Shown: positions 52,080-61,337 of the stretch, piece after piece
Position numbering within the stretch: the stretch's first letter is position 1
How the letters are laid out: every line of letters begins with the position of its first letter
Source of the DNA: Orrella daihaiensis
GTDB taxonomy: Bacteria; Pseudomonadota; Gammaproteobacteria; Burkholderiales; Burkholderiaceae_B
Length of the DNA: 64,000 nucleotides
Direction of reading: 5' to 3'
Assembly: GCF_022811525.1 (NCBI RefSeq)
Contig: NZ_CP063982.1
Location: forward strand, 2,739,850 to 2,803,849
Notes under the pieces: generated by a model
Told to the model about the DNA's origin: nothing
Databases searched by the model: none
The model's input: the letters and a program-made list of their open reading frames with translations, nothing else
Position numbers and translations under genes: made by a program

Positions 52080-52637
52080 ATGCCTTACCAGGTCAAGAAC
52101 ACCAATATCGCCGACGTATTACTGCTCGAACCCAAAGTCTTCGGTGACGAACGCGGGTTTTTCTATGAGAGCTTTAACCAGCGAGATTTCGAGGCGGCGA
52201 CTGGGCTATCAGTCCATTTCGTGCAAGACAATCACAGTCGATCCCACCAATCAGTACTGCGCGGACTGCATTTCCAAACCCAACACCCACAAGGCAAACT
52301 CGTGCGCGTCATCGCTGGTGAAGTGTTTGACGTTGCAGTTGATATTCGTCCCGAATCACCCACGTGTGGCCAATGGACGGGTCATCTGTTGAGTGCCTCA
52401 AACAAACACCAGCTCTGGGTTCCACCAGGACTGGCACACGGCTTTGTGGTCTTAAGCGAGAACGCCGAGTTTTTGTACAAGACAACTGACTACTATCACC
52501 CAGAATATGAACAAAGCATCGTCTGGAATGATCCTGACCTGAACATTCAATGGCCAATCAACAGTGAACCGTCCTTGGCTGCTAAAGATCAGCCCGGCGC
52601 TGCAATGACCATGGCACAGTGGCTTGCCAAGCAGTAG
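52080..52637 (+). CDS. rfbC: dTDP-4-dehydrorhamnose 3,5-epimerase
   Basis: A 185-residue cupin-fold epimerase. FGDERGFFYESFNQRDF, the catalytic His in LRGLHFQ, VDIRPESPTCG and PPGLAHGFVVLS are conserved, with the Tyr in KTTDYYHPE. Starts 3 bases after rfbA. With rfbD at 46.6 kb the rhamnose pathway is complete in the window. Confidence 0.95.
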   Translation: MPYQVKNTNIADVLLLEPKVFGDERGFFYESFNQRDFEAATGLSVHFVQDNHSRSHQSVLRGLHFQTQHPQGKLVRVIAGEVFDVAVDIRPESPTCGQWTGHLLSASNKHQLWVPPGLAHGFVVLSENAEFLYKTTDYYHPEYEQSIVWNDPDLNIQWPINSEPSLAAKDQPGAAMTMAQWLAKQ

Positions 52638-52647
52638 TCACACCACC

Positions 52648-53808
52648 ATGACCCATCACATCATGGCTGCGATTTCTGCTCATGGGTTTGGGCACTTGGC
52701 TCAGATAGCACCTGTGATTAATGCCTGCCAGAGATTGTCCGACCAGGGCGTAGCACCTGAGTTTGAGTTGACCTTTCGCAGCACGTTGCCCAGGACACAA
52801 ATTGCCGCACGCGTGCCACGCCCATTTCATCTTGATATAGGTGCAGATGATTTCGGGATGGTAATGCTTGATGCTTTGCGTGTTGACCTCTTGCAGAGTT
52901 TGCAACGGTACGCCATCTTGCACCAACGCTGGGATGAGCATGTAGAGACCCTAGCCCAGCATTTACAAACACGACGGCTGACCGGCGTATTGGCTGATGC
53001 GCCCTATCTGACACTGGCCGCTGCCAAAGCAGCCAACATTCCCAGCGTGGCGATCTGCTCACTCAATTGGGCTGAAATTCTGGAGCAATGTGTCAGACGC
53101 GACCCCGAGGCTACCAAAGCAGCTGGCGTGTCGGCTGCGCAACTGACTCAAATCCTGCAACAAATGCGCGAAGCCTATAGCAGCACAAGACTGGTCATGC
53201 GCCCGCAGCCGGCCATTGATACCCCAGGGTTTAAAACCATGCTGATTGAGCCATTAACGGCCGGCGCCCCACCCTCAAAGCGCGCCGAGCTGCTGGCATG
53301 GATCAAGCAGCAAACCAACTATCTGACGGCTGATGAAGATTGCTGGATTGTGCTCACGAGCATGGGTGGCATTAACTTGCCCCTGCACCCCGAGAGCTGG
53401 CCAACCACCTGCATGGGCCGTAAGCTCATTTACTTGATGGACCGTGATTTGGTCGGGCATTCATCGCATGCGATTGGGTTTGATCTAAACCGGTTTGATT
53501 TTGCGGTGATGATGGCGTCGTGTGATGTTGTGCTCACCAAGCCAGGCTACGGCATGTTTGTCGAAACTCGGGTCAATCGCAAACCCTTGCTATACCTCGA
53601 ACGCGACCAATGGCCAGAAAGCGACTGTCTAATGCAATGGGCTCATGAACAGATGCATGCCCGCAAGATTACATTGCAACAAATCGCTACTGGTGATTTT
53701 GCCGATGAGCTCGCTGCGATGCTGCAACAACCGACAGTTGACCAAGCTGATTTCAAAGGTTCTGAAATCGCTGCCAATCTCATCACTCAACATCTACTGG
53801 ACAGCTAA
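52648..53808 (+). CDS. GT-B (MurG/GT28-like) glycosyltransferase
   Basis: A 386-residue cytoplasmic GT-B fold protein. N-terminal MAAISAHGFGHLAQIAPVI resembles the opening loop of MurG/GT28 and of the glycosyl part of L-arabinokinase-type proteins; the C-terminal CDVVLTKPGYGMFVETRVNRKPLLYLER is the nucleotide-sugar site seen in that superfamily. No HTH, kinase or membrane part is visible. ATG 52648 follows the rfbC stop by 10 bases, so it is likely the fourth gene of the rhamnose operon. A role in glycan assembly is inferred; donor and acceptor are unknown. Confidence 0.72.
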   Translation: MTHHIMAAISAHGFGHLAQIAPVINACQRLSDQGVAPEFELTFRSTLPRTQIAARVPRPFHLDIGADDFGMVMLDALRVDLLQSLQRYAILHQRWDEHVETLAQHLQTRRLTGVLADAPYLTLAAAKAANIPSVAICSLNWAEILEQCVRRDPEATKAAGVSAAQLTQILQQMREAYSSTRLVMRPQPAIDTPGFKTMLIEPLTAGAPPSKRAELLAWIKQQTNYLTADEDCWIVLTSMGGINLPLHPESWPTTCMGRKLIYLMDRDLVGHSSHAIGFDLNRFDFAVMMASCDVVLTKPGYGMFVETRVNRKPLLYLERDQWPESDCLMQWAHEQMHARKITLQQIATGDFADELAAMLQQPTVDQADFKGSEIAANLITQHLLDS

Positions 53809-53816
53809 TTCACCGA

Positions 53817-54428
53817 TCAACGACTGGCCAGCAAGGTGTAGCCATCGATATGACCACTGGCTTGTAGAGATTGGATCAGGTTGTGCTGGGAAGCAGCCCG
53901 ACTCTGCAAATCGACTTCAATCACATATCGGCCATCTTGCTGTGACTGACTCACAATCACACCATGATGGTTTTGCAGCTGTGCCACGACCATCTCATGA
54001 TCCGGGTCAATGCCCTCGGCCAATGACAATCGCACATCAGCCTGTCCATCCAGACCATCTGCATGTAATAAACCTGGCGGCAATGTACCTACCCCCAGAA
54101 CCAGAGTCGCTGTGACTGCGGCCACACCCATACCGCTGAGTGCCATGAGCCAACCGCTGAACCAACGATTATGGGAGGGTAGGGTTTTGATCTGGGGCTT
54201 TGCGTTACTTAATCGTGCTAACAAGCGATTGATACGCGCGGGATCGGGCGCTTGTTCAGGGGCCAGCGCTTGGACGGCTTGTTGGATGCGCTCACTGAAC
54301 GCCACCGAGCTCGACAAATCCGGTTGTTCGCGCAAGGCATCTTGCACGAACTGACGATCCGCATCGGCTAACGTGCCGTTTAAATAAAACGGCAGTAACT
54401 CTTCAAGCCGCTGACGTTCATTGCTCAT
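53817..54428 (-). CDS. Membrane anti-sigma factor
   Basis: A 203-residue protein. The N-terminal part (LEELLPFYLNGTLADADRQFVQDAL) has the form of an anti-sigma domain but lacks the HxxxCxxC zinc motif. One transmembrane segment lies at about 90-113, and the rest (about 115-203) is a periplasmic domain. It shares its first base with the stop of the ECF sigma gene, the standard arrangement for a cognate pair. The signal that releases sigma cannot be read. Confidence 0.75.
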   Translation of the reverse strand: MSNERQRLEELLPFYLNGTLADADRQFVQDALREQPDLSSSVAFSERIQQAVQALAPEQAPDPARINRLLARLSNAKPQIKTLPSHNRWFSGWLMALSGMGVAAVTATLVLGVGTLPPGLLHADGLDGQADVRLSLAEGIDPDHEMVVAQLQNHHGVIVSQSQQDGRYVIEVDLQSRAASQHNLIQSLQASGHIDGYTLLASR

Positions 54429-55036
54429 CAGGCGACCCCATCATTTAACCGTCTACCCACACACTCAGCCAGTTTGGATTTGGCATGAAACAAGCGGCTC
54501 TTGACAGTGCCAGCAGCACATTGCTGCTCAAGGGCCACTTGCTCCATGGACATCTCCTCAAAAAACACCCAGAACAACACTTGCCGATGGACTTCAGACA
54601 AGCGCTGCAAGCACCGATGAATAATGGTGTTGACTTGCGCTTGCTCAAGCTGATCCAGTGCTGGCCAGGCCGGATCCACTAGCCCATCGAGCAGCGTCTG
54701 GTCATCTTGCGCACCAATTGCTGGCTGACGCTTGGCCTGGCGCAACCAATCATGACAACGGTTTTTGGCGATGCCAAACAACCAGGTCTTAAAGCTCGAT
54801 CGCCCCTGGAAACTTGTCGGGTTTGAGAACACCACCATAAACGTGTCATCCACGATTTCCTCGACAGCGGCTGAATCGTCAACATGCAGACGCACAAAAG
54901 CAGTCAAGCTGCCATAAAACCGACGATAGATAGCAACCACTGCCGCTTGATCACCTTCACGCAAGCGCGACAAGCAATCGGTAAGATCTTCGTCGGTGAC
55001 TAATTCGATGGGAGTTTCAATTGACTTAGGCGTCAT
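54428..55036 (-). CDS. ECF-type RNA polymerase sigma factor
   Basis: A 202-residue sigma-70 family, group 4 factor. Region 2 (YRRFYGSLTAFVRLHVDDSAAVEEIVDDTFMVVF split, then TWLFGIAKNRCHDWLR) and region 4 (LSEVHRQVLFWVFFEEMSMEQVALEQQCAAGTVKSRLFHAK) are clear; region 3 is missing as expected. It lies downstream of the chitinase gene and upstream of its anti-sigma gene on the same strand. A 37-base near-palindrome is in its promoter region. Target genes are unknown; the neighbouring chitinase is a candidate. Confidence 0.9.
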   Translation of the reverse strand: MTPKSIETPIELVTDEDLTDCLSRLREGDQAAVVAIYRRFYGSLTAFVRLHVDDSAAVEEIVDDTFMVVFSNPTSFQGRSSFKTWLFGIAKNRCHDWLRQAKRQPAIGAQDDQTLLDGLVDPAWPALDQLEQAQVNTIIHRCLQRLSEVHRQVLFWVFFEEMSMEQVALEQQCAAGTVKSRLFHAKSKLAECVGRRLNDGVA

Positions 55037-55052
55037 GCAGTTGGAGTTTGTT

Positions 55053-55089
55053 CATGCTGTCACGGGTGTGATCATACCGTGACAGCATG
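55053..55089. repeat. 37-bp inverted repeat between the chitinase and ECF sigma genes
   Basis: Arms CATGCTGTCACGG (55053-55065) and CCGTGACAGCATG (55077-55089) are exact complements around an 11-base centre holding TGATCA. It is 23 bp downstream of the chitinase stop and 17 bp upstream of the sigma ATG, both on the minus strand. No T-run follows, so it could be a terminator for the chitinase or an operator / 5'-UTR hairpin for the sigma operon. Confidence 0.55.
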
Positions 55090-55112
55090 ACAAGCCGGTT
55101 TAACCGCACGCA

Positions 55113-57503
55113 TCAACCTAAGAACGCCCCCCACTGTGCCGCCGCAGATGCATCCAAAGCCTGGATGTTTTGCAGGGACATATCGTCTGCAGTCACACCT
55201 TGCAACACGTAGGTCTGATCATTGGATGGCAAACCAATCACGACCGATCCGGCCTGCTCAGACAAGGTGAATGAATCACCGCCAATCCAGCCAAAGTCAA
55301 GCTTGTCAGTCTGCGGATCAAAGTCCAGGATCGTATTTGAACCCCATGACCAGTTGATCGTAAAGACCTCAGCATCGACAGACCCAGACTCACCAGTCAC
55401 CGGCTGGCTTACACCCTGCTCAGGCACGACTGGCAACTCCGGTGGCGTATAGACGTAATCCACAAAACTATCCATCAGGCCATTGCCACCGACCACCACG
55501 TCTGCTTGTAATGCAGAGGCCGCCGATATCTCCTCGACCGTCGCCCCTTCATACCAACTGCGATACGCCGCATTGGTCAGGCTCTCTGGCCCTTGTGTCA
55601 CATCACCCGACAAATCCCAGAACATCATGCCGCCCAGACCCTGGGACTGCGCCCACTGCGACTTCAATGCAATCGTGGTTGGCGTCTCAAATGTCGAGTA
55701 AATGCCTTCAGACTCGCTAAAGACATAGGCAGCTTGCGCCTCATCATCCCAATAGAGAGTCCAGTCAGAATCGGGATCAAGCACCTTGTCCACCACATCT
55801 TTATAGTCGTAGACACCGCGCTCAAAGGATCCTGGTGCCAACTGGTTGGTCACCTCTTGCCAGCCACCATCGCCATCTGTATCAGTCACCCCGGCCCAGG
55901 CTCGGGTGTAGGCAGGCGCACCGAGGACGATCTTATCTGCTGGCACACCTGCCTGTTTGTACAGATCAACCGCAGTCACGATGTCGTAGTCACCACCAAT
56001 GGTGTCAAACATCGGCGCCTGATGCCCCGTGATGTTCTCCCAGCCACCATGAAAGTCATAGGCCATTAAATTAAAGAAGTCGACATAAGGCGTCAAACCT
56101 TCCAAGTTGAAATTGGCAATCTTGTCTGAGCCCGCTGGTGAAGCCACTGAGATTTCATAGTATCGACCCGTCTCAATTTCCAGCGCATCCAGCCGCTGTC
56201 TGACCGCCTGCAGCAATAACGCATAGTTCTCACCGTCTTCAGGACGTATCTTGTTGGACTCCAAGCCGCCACCACCGGGATATTCCCAGTCGAAATCCAA
56301 GCCGTCAAACATGGTGTATTTCTTTAAAAACTCGACCGCCGAATCCGCAAAGTTGGCGCGGCCTTCAGCGGTGGCGGCCATGTCAGAGAACGGCCCCGAC
56401 AAAGTCCAGCCGCCAACAGCAATCAGGTTCTTTAACCCTGGATTGGTGACTTTAAGCTCAGCCAATTGGTTGAAGTTACCAGCCAGTGTCTGATCCCATG
56501 TGTCAGCCACACCGTCAACACTCTCGTCAGCCCTGAAAGTTTTTTCTACAGCAGCGTAAGGATCAAACAAACTCATGCGACCTGAACTATCGATTTGCGC
56601 AAACGCATAAATCAAATGGGTCAAATCATCAGCCGCAATGTCAGCAATATCGAAATCACGGCTATAGATCGCCCACTCAGGGTAGTAGGCCGCAATAATC
56701 GGCTTGCCACTGGCATCACCCGTCACCGGCGGTGCAGGGTTGGTGGGAGTTGGGGTAATGGGGTCTGGGCCTTGCGTAACAGGCGTTTCTGGCTCAGGTG
56801 TTTCCTCTAGCTCAGCCTCAGGCTCTGGTTCTGGTGTTTCTAGCTGCGGAGTTTCCGGCTCTGGGGGCACCTCATTAACCGCACCGAGTACACCTTGCCA
56901 TTTTGCGATGGTATTGCCATCGAGGGCATCAATATTGGCCATGGTGAGGTCTGCCAACGATACGCCTTGCAAGGTGTAGGTTTGCTGGTTACCGACCACT
57001 TCAATCAACACTGAACCGTTGATTTCTGACACATTGAAGTTGTCAGGGCCAAACCAGCCAAACTTGATCTGATCAGTCTGTGGGTCAAACTGCACCACGG
57101 ATTGCTGATTCCACGCCCAAGTGACGGTGAATCCACCCGTCAATACATTGCCACTGCTGTTGGCACTGTCACCGGCAGGCGTATCGCTCACTGGACTGTC
57201 GTTAACTGCACTGTCATTCACACCCGCATCATTGAAGGCTTGCGTCCACAAAGCTTGCGCTGCGGCATCTTTGGCTACCACGTTGCGAGCGCTTAAATCG
57301 GCAAATGACACGCCCGTCAGTGTGTAAGTTTGCTGATTGGATGGGATGGAAATCACCACCGAACCGTTGATTTCGCTAAGTGTGAAGCTGCTACCAGAAA
57401 ACCACCCAAAATCCAGCACATCGCGGCTTGGATCAAATGCGAGTTCAGCATGCTGACCCCAAGACCAATTGATGGTGTATACGGTTGTGCTTTGAACTGA
57501 CAC
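55113..57503 (-). CDS. Modular GH18 chitinase
   Basis: About 796 residues. Two copies of an about 85-residue module (about 5-95 and 122-212), a Pro/Glu/Thr-rich linker, a GH18 domain (about 270-660) and a third copy at the C-terminus (about 710-796). The GH18 active site DGLDFDWEYPGG (Glu near residue 405) is complete, as are LIAVGGWTLSGPF and FNLMAYDFHGGW. Start GTG 57503 has AAGGAG 8 bases upstream; a TTG at 57521 is the alternative. No signal peptide is visible, so export would need type I or another route. It should cleave chitin or related GlcNAc polymers. Confidence 0.87.
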   Translation of the reverse strand: MSVQSTTVYTINWSWGQHAELAFDPSRDVLDFGWFSGSSFTLSEINGSVVISIPSNQQTYTLTGVSFADLSARNVVAKDAAAQALWTQAFNDAGVNDSAVNDSPVSDTPAGDSANSSGNVLTGGFTVTWAWNQQSVVQFDPQTDQIKFGWFGPDNFNVSEINGSVLIEVVGNQQTYTLQGVSLADLTMANIDALDGNTIAKWQGVLGAVNEVPPEPETPQLETPEPEPEAELEETPEPETPVTQGPDPITPTPTNPAPPVTGDASGKPIIAAYYPEWAIYSRDFDIADIAADDLTHLIYAFAQIDSSGRMSLFDPYAAVEKTFRADESVDGVADTWDQTLAGNFNQLAELKVTNPGLKNLIAVGGWTLSGPFSDMAATAEGRANFADSAVEFLKKYTMFDGLDFDWEYPGGGGLESNKIRPEDGENYALLLQAVRQRLDALEIETGRYYEISVASPAGSDKIANFNLEGLTPYVDFFNLMAYDFHGGWENITGHQAPMFDTIGGDYDIVTAVDLYKQAGVPADKIVLGAPAYTRAWAGVTDTDGDGGWQEVTNQLAPGSFERGVYDYKDVVDKVLDPDSDWTLYWDDEAQAAYVFSESEGIYSTFETPTTIALKSQWAQSQGLGGMMFWDLSGDVTQGPESLTNAAYRSWYEGATVEEISAASALQADVVVGGNGLMDSFVDYVYTPPELPVVPEQGVSQPVTGESGSVDAEVFTINWSWGSNTILDFDPQTDKLDFGWIGGDSFTLSEQAGSVVIGLPSNDQTYVLQGVTADDMSLQNIQALDASAAAQWGAFLG

Positions 57504-57690
57504 GTCTTTTCTCCTTGTCAACTAAGTCAGACTGGTCAGGCTTGGCGTGGACTATCGACGCCCTTTGAACCTGACCGTTACCTCTTGGTCGTTGAGTTCA
57601 GAGAAACGGTTCAAAAAATTTTTTTGTGTTTACTTTTGTTTTTTAACTAAGGAATTGTTGTGGCGCGCCAGCCCAATCGGCCCAATCCAC

Positions 57691-58224
57691 TCAATGCAGG
57701 ATGACACCAGAGTTTTCTGCGGCCGCCGGTGCTTGAGCTGCTTCGTTCATCCAGGCAGGCCAGGCTGACAAGGGCCATTCGGCTCTCATGTACTGCCCAT
57801 GAACGATGGCCAACCATTGCCGCAGCAGCACGGGCGGCATGCCTAACTCCACCACTTGCTCGGCTTGGCTTCCCCTAAGCCTTAGTAGCACGCCTTGCTC
57901 CAAAGGTGTGACATCGACTTCGAGCACCAGCCACTCATGCACCGTTTGCGCTTGTTGAGCTTGAACCGGGACCTGCTCTTGCTCTTGGGATTGCTGCACG
58001 TGCGAGGCGACAGCCGCTTGCTGCGCAAAGGTTTGTTGTACTTCGGGTAACGGCGCTTGCGCGGTTTCCTGCTCCAACAGGCCCGCTAGATGTGACGCCA
58101 GTCGATCGAGCAACCGCCGGGTGATCCACATCACGGCAACTTCTTCATTAGGCAATGACGCGCTAATGCGTAACCTGTCTTCGTGGTCGATGTATTCCGT
58201 GGTGAAACGCTGAGCCACCGGCAT
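57691..58224 (-). CDS. Conserved-looking protein of unknown function
   Basis: A 177-residue, mostly acidic and soluble protein. It starts MPVAQRFTTEYIDHEDRLRIS, has a Gln/Glu/Ala-rich middle (about 55-92) and a second ordered part with PPVLLRQWLAIVHG. There are no cysteines, transmembrane helices or motifs that I can name. It starts 2 bases after the glycosyltransferase stop and is surely in that operon. It may be an accessory protein of glycan or surface-protein assembly. The 187 bp between it and the chitinase contain an AT-rich stretch that is probably the chitinase promoter. Confidence 0.6.
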   Translation of the reverse strand: MPVAQRFTTEYIDHEDRLRISASLPNEEVAVMWITRRLLDRLASHLAGLLEQETAQAPLPEVQQTFAQQAAVASHVQQSQEQEQVPVQAQQAQTVHEWLVLEVDVTPLEQGVLLRLRGSQAEQVVELGMPPVLLRQWLAIVHGQYMRAEWPLSAWPAWMNEAAQAPAAAENSGVILH

Positions 58225-58226
58225 CG

Positions 58227-61200
58227 TTAACTCTCCTTGCGCGAACTTTGCAAGGTTGCCTGCATCCAGTCAGGCATGTCAATCCCATGTTTATTGAATC
58301 CGGCCTTTAAGTTCTGTGCAAACCCCGGCGTGCGATCAAACTGTCGCTCTATGAAGAACAGTTCACGATAACGCGCTGGGTGCTTTTTATAGAGTAACGC
58401 GTCTTTCTCGAAAAACTTCGAGCGTGTTGCAGCCGACTCCCGCTCCTCAGAGCGAGGCAATGCCGGATGGAATACCTTGACCTCTTTGGCGTACATCACC
58501 ATGCCAAGCTCCATCAGTCGCCAACCCAGATCAGTGTCTTCGCGGAAATGAGGCCGATCAAACTGCAAATCGAAACCACCGAGCAACTGAAATGCAGATG
58601 ATCGAACAAAGAGGTTCGCCGTCATGAAACCCACACCCTCAAATCCCACGTTGCTCACAGGACGCCAATCAGGATCATGCATGTGATCTGAATAAATCAA
58701 ACCTTCTAACCCCACCATATCCGGATGATTAAAGTAAGGTCGGGCGTTCATCAGCCAATCAGGTTGCGGCTGACAATCATCATCTACAAACGCGATGATT
58801 TTTCCCTGGGCCAGCATCGCACCCGTGTTGCGGGCTCTGACCGCTCCTTTGACTGGACTATGAAAATAAGTGACGGGAAAACCCAACTCTTCATGGGCCC
58901 GAGGATAAGGCTGAGCGCTCTGATCCACAATCACCACCTCAAAATCCCGCTCAATCTGTTGCTGCAGACGTGCCAACAACTCGTCGAGCAAGTCATGGCG
59001 CTCGTAGGTTGGTATCACCACTGAGAAATGTGGCAAAGGCTGGCCTGCCAGGCGACGCCTTGCATCTACAAAACAACCAAGCTGGCGCGAAATACGTTCC
59101 CAGGCATAGCCCTCTTCAACACACAGGCGAGCGTTTTGCCCAATGGCATCCCGTAAATCAGGATCCTGTAGGCGAACAATCGCTTGCGCAAAAGCATCGG
59201 CTTGCTGATCAACCACCAGAACCGCTTCTCGCCCCCCTGCATCAATACCTCGAGCACCCACAGCCGTGGTCACGGTCGGCAAACACATGGCCATGAAATC
59301 AAACATCTTGATGTTGGTGCCAGAGCCTGACATCATGGGGTTCACGGCAAAGTCACTAGCTTGTAACCACTGTTGCTTATCTGTCTCAGACAATCGTCCA
59401 GTAATTCGCACGTTGGGGTAGCTGGCCTTCATGCCCATGCCTACCCCGCCAGCAATCACCAGGGTCACATCCGGCACCAAAGGTGCCAGTTCCTCATTGA
59501 TAAATTCTGCCGCCTCAAGGTTGGGGCCATAAGGACTGCCAATAAAAATACCCACCAATGAATCGCCCGACAAACCGAAAGCTGCGCGTGCACGGGTCTT
59601 GTCTTCCAAAGTTGGCAAAGGCTCGGCAAACGCCATCACGCCGTTGGGGACGACCCGCATTTTGTCGAGCGCAAAGCCATAGATACGGTTAAACCGCAAA
59701 AGATCCTCATGTGAACAGGCCAGAATCCAGTGCGCGGCGTTGCCGACTAAATTCTCATCATCGACCACTTGCCGCAAAACCTTGGCTTGGACTGGATCGC
59801 TTTCATCGAGCAACTGCGCTCGCAGATAGCCCTCCACATTGTGAGAGTCGTAGATCACGACTTGATCGGGACGCAAGCAGTCCTGAACCAATGGAAATAT
59901 CCATGGGTGGGAGAAGATCGCTACATCAGCCTGGCTAACGTTGTCTCGGGCAGTCTGAACATACTGTGGCGACAAACTCGCCTGCTGACTAAACATCAAA
60001 TCAATAACATTGGTACCACCTGCTTCACGCGCCATCTGAGCGGCTGCCTGGTGATGCTCATCACTTAAGGGCACATCGATTTCACGTAAGGTATTGCTAA
60101 GCATGTGCGAGCGATATGACTCGCCTGGCCAGTCATAAGTGCCGACATATGTACAGCTGCCATCATCACTGAGATTGTGATAAAGCCCCAAAAGACGCAA
60201 TCGTCCCCCGCCCACTGGTGGATCGATCGGTTGCATGTCCAAAACGCACACGCTTGTGCCTTGGTCGTAGGTCATGGGTGTACCACTGAGTCCGGCCTGC
60301 ACCAACTCACGAGCCACAGCGGGCCAATCCGGCATGGCGCTCACCCACTGCAAACCAGCAGCCCCCATGCGAGAAGCTGCCTCACGATCGTCATACAAGG
60401 CCTCCAACGCCTGCCGAACCGCATCAGCATTGGGAGCGGCAATCAAGCCATTGACACGGTGTTGCACAATCCGGGCAGGCTCACCCGAGTCACTACAGGT
60501 CACCACCGGTTTGCCTGAAGCAAACGCTTCAAGCGTGATGTAACCGTAGTCCTCATGAATTGGCACGAAAGGAACAGCGAGTGCGTTGGCATACAGTTGC
60601 ACCAAGTCCTCGTCACTAATCCGCCCCAAGAACTCAATCCGGTCATCATCACCTGCGATTGATCGCAAGCGCTCGAGATCATCACCCGTGCCGGCGATCT
60701 TGAATTTGAAGGGGTAAGACGACTGTTTGACCGCCTCAATGATCAGGTCAATCCGCTTCCAGTGATGCAAGCGTCCCGGCAGAAAAAAATAATCTCCACA
60801 GACACCCTGCTCAAATCCCTCTAATACCAAAGGCGGATGGATGACGCCGGCAGATAGACCACGCCAGCGGTAGAGACGATCGGCAATCTCCTGACCAATC
60901 GCAAACCTAGCTCTGGCCTGCTTCATGGGCATAAGCTCAAGGCGATGCAACCTAGCGCGCTGCTCGTACAGTTCTGCTGTGGGTTGCGTAAATTGCGAAT
61001 CAAACATGTCGTCGAATGACCGAACAGTGTGAACCAAATACACAACATGAGCAGGATGCTCGACAACATAAGATGGTGCTTTAGTCGAAATGACTACATC
61101 GAAGGCACTCAAATCCAACGCTTGGCAAGCGGTGTAGTTACGCAGAATAGTTTTGAAATCAGGCTCATCCGCAGGCAAATTAATGCGTTGCACGGCGCAA

Positions 61201-61337
61201 CCAATTAACTGCAACCCCTCATACAAACCCTCGAAAAATCGTTCCGCACCACCCACTGGCCCAGCACTCGGACCTGCCGTGAGCAGAGCCACCTTCAACC
61301 CGGCATAATCAACCTGAACCTGCGACTCAACCTGCAT
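58227..61337 (-). CDS. Three-module glycosyltransferase (GT4-GT4-GT2)
   Basis: About 1036 residues. Module 1 (about 12-350) is a GT-B GT4 domain: GPVGGAERFFEGL, then FLPGRLHHWKRIDLII and EDYGYITLEAFASGKPVVT. Module 2 (about 358-765) is a second GT4-like domain: PPVGGGRLRLLGL, IYDSHNVEGYL, GIFIGSPYGPNLEAAEF and a GSGTNIKMFDFMA donor site. Module 3 (about 770-1036) is a GT-A GT2: SVVIPTYERHDLLDELL, the DxD-like FVDDDCQPQPDWL and REDTDLGWRL. ATG 61337 is chosen, with GAGGGGAG upstream; it overlaps the preceding gene by 11 bases. One polypeptide could add several sugars in order. Substrates unknown. Confidence 0.87.
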   Translation of the reverse strand: MQVESQVQVDYAGLKVALLTAGPSAGPVGGAERFFEGLYEGLQLIGCAVQRINLPADEPDFKTILRNYTACQALDLSAFDVVISTKAPSYVVEHPAHVVYLVHTVRSFDDMFDSQFTQPTAELYEQRARLHRLELMPMKQARARFAIGQEIADRLYRWRGLSAGVIHPPLVLEGFEQGVCGDYFFLPGRLHHWKRIDLIIEAVKQSSYPFKFKIAGTGDDLERLRSIAGDDDRIEFLGRISDEDLVQLYANALAVPFVPIHEDYGYITLEAFASGKPVVTCSDSGEPARIVQHRVNGLIAAPNADAVRQALEALYDDREAASRMGAAGLQWVSAMPDWPAVARELVQAGLSGTPMTYDQGTSVCVLDMQPIDPPVGGGRLRLLGLYHNLSDDGSCTYVGTYDWPGESYRSHMLSNTLREIDVPLSDEHHQAAAQMAREAGGTNVIDLMFSQQASLSPQYVQTARDNVSQADVAIFSHPWIFPLVQDCLRPDQVVIYDSHNVEGYLRAQLLDESDPVQAKVLRQVVDDENLVGNAAHWILACSHEDLLRFNRIYGFALDKMRVVPNGVMAFAEPLPTLEDKTRARAAFGLSGDSLVGIFIGSPYGPNLEAAEFINEELAPLVPDVTLVIAGGVGMGMKASYPNVRITGRLSETDKQQWLQASDFAVNPMMSGSGTNIKMFDFMAMCLPTVTTAVGARGIDAGGREAVLVVDQQADAFAQAIVRLQDPDLRDAIGQNARLCVEEGYAWERISRQLGCFVDARRRLAGQPLPHFSVVIPTYERHDLLDELLARLQQQIERDFEVVIVDQSAQPYPRAHEELGFPVTYFHSPVKGAVRARNTGAMLAQGKIIAFVDDDCQPQPDWLMNARPYFNHPDMVGLEGLIYSDHMHDPDWRPVSNVGFEGVGFMTANLFVRSSAFQLLGGFDLQFDRPHFREDTDLGWRLMELGMVMYAKEVKVFHPALPRSEERESAATRSKFFEKDALLYKKHPARYRELFFIERQFDRTPGFAQNLKAGFNKHGIDMPDWMQATLQSSRKES

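Noticed and set aside
55113..57503. RTX calcium-binding repeats in the chitinase
   Set aside because: The repeated units contain no GGxGxD nonapeptides; they are a different module.
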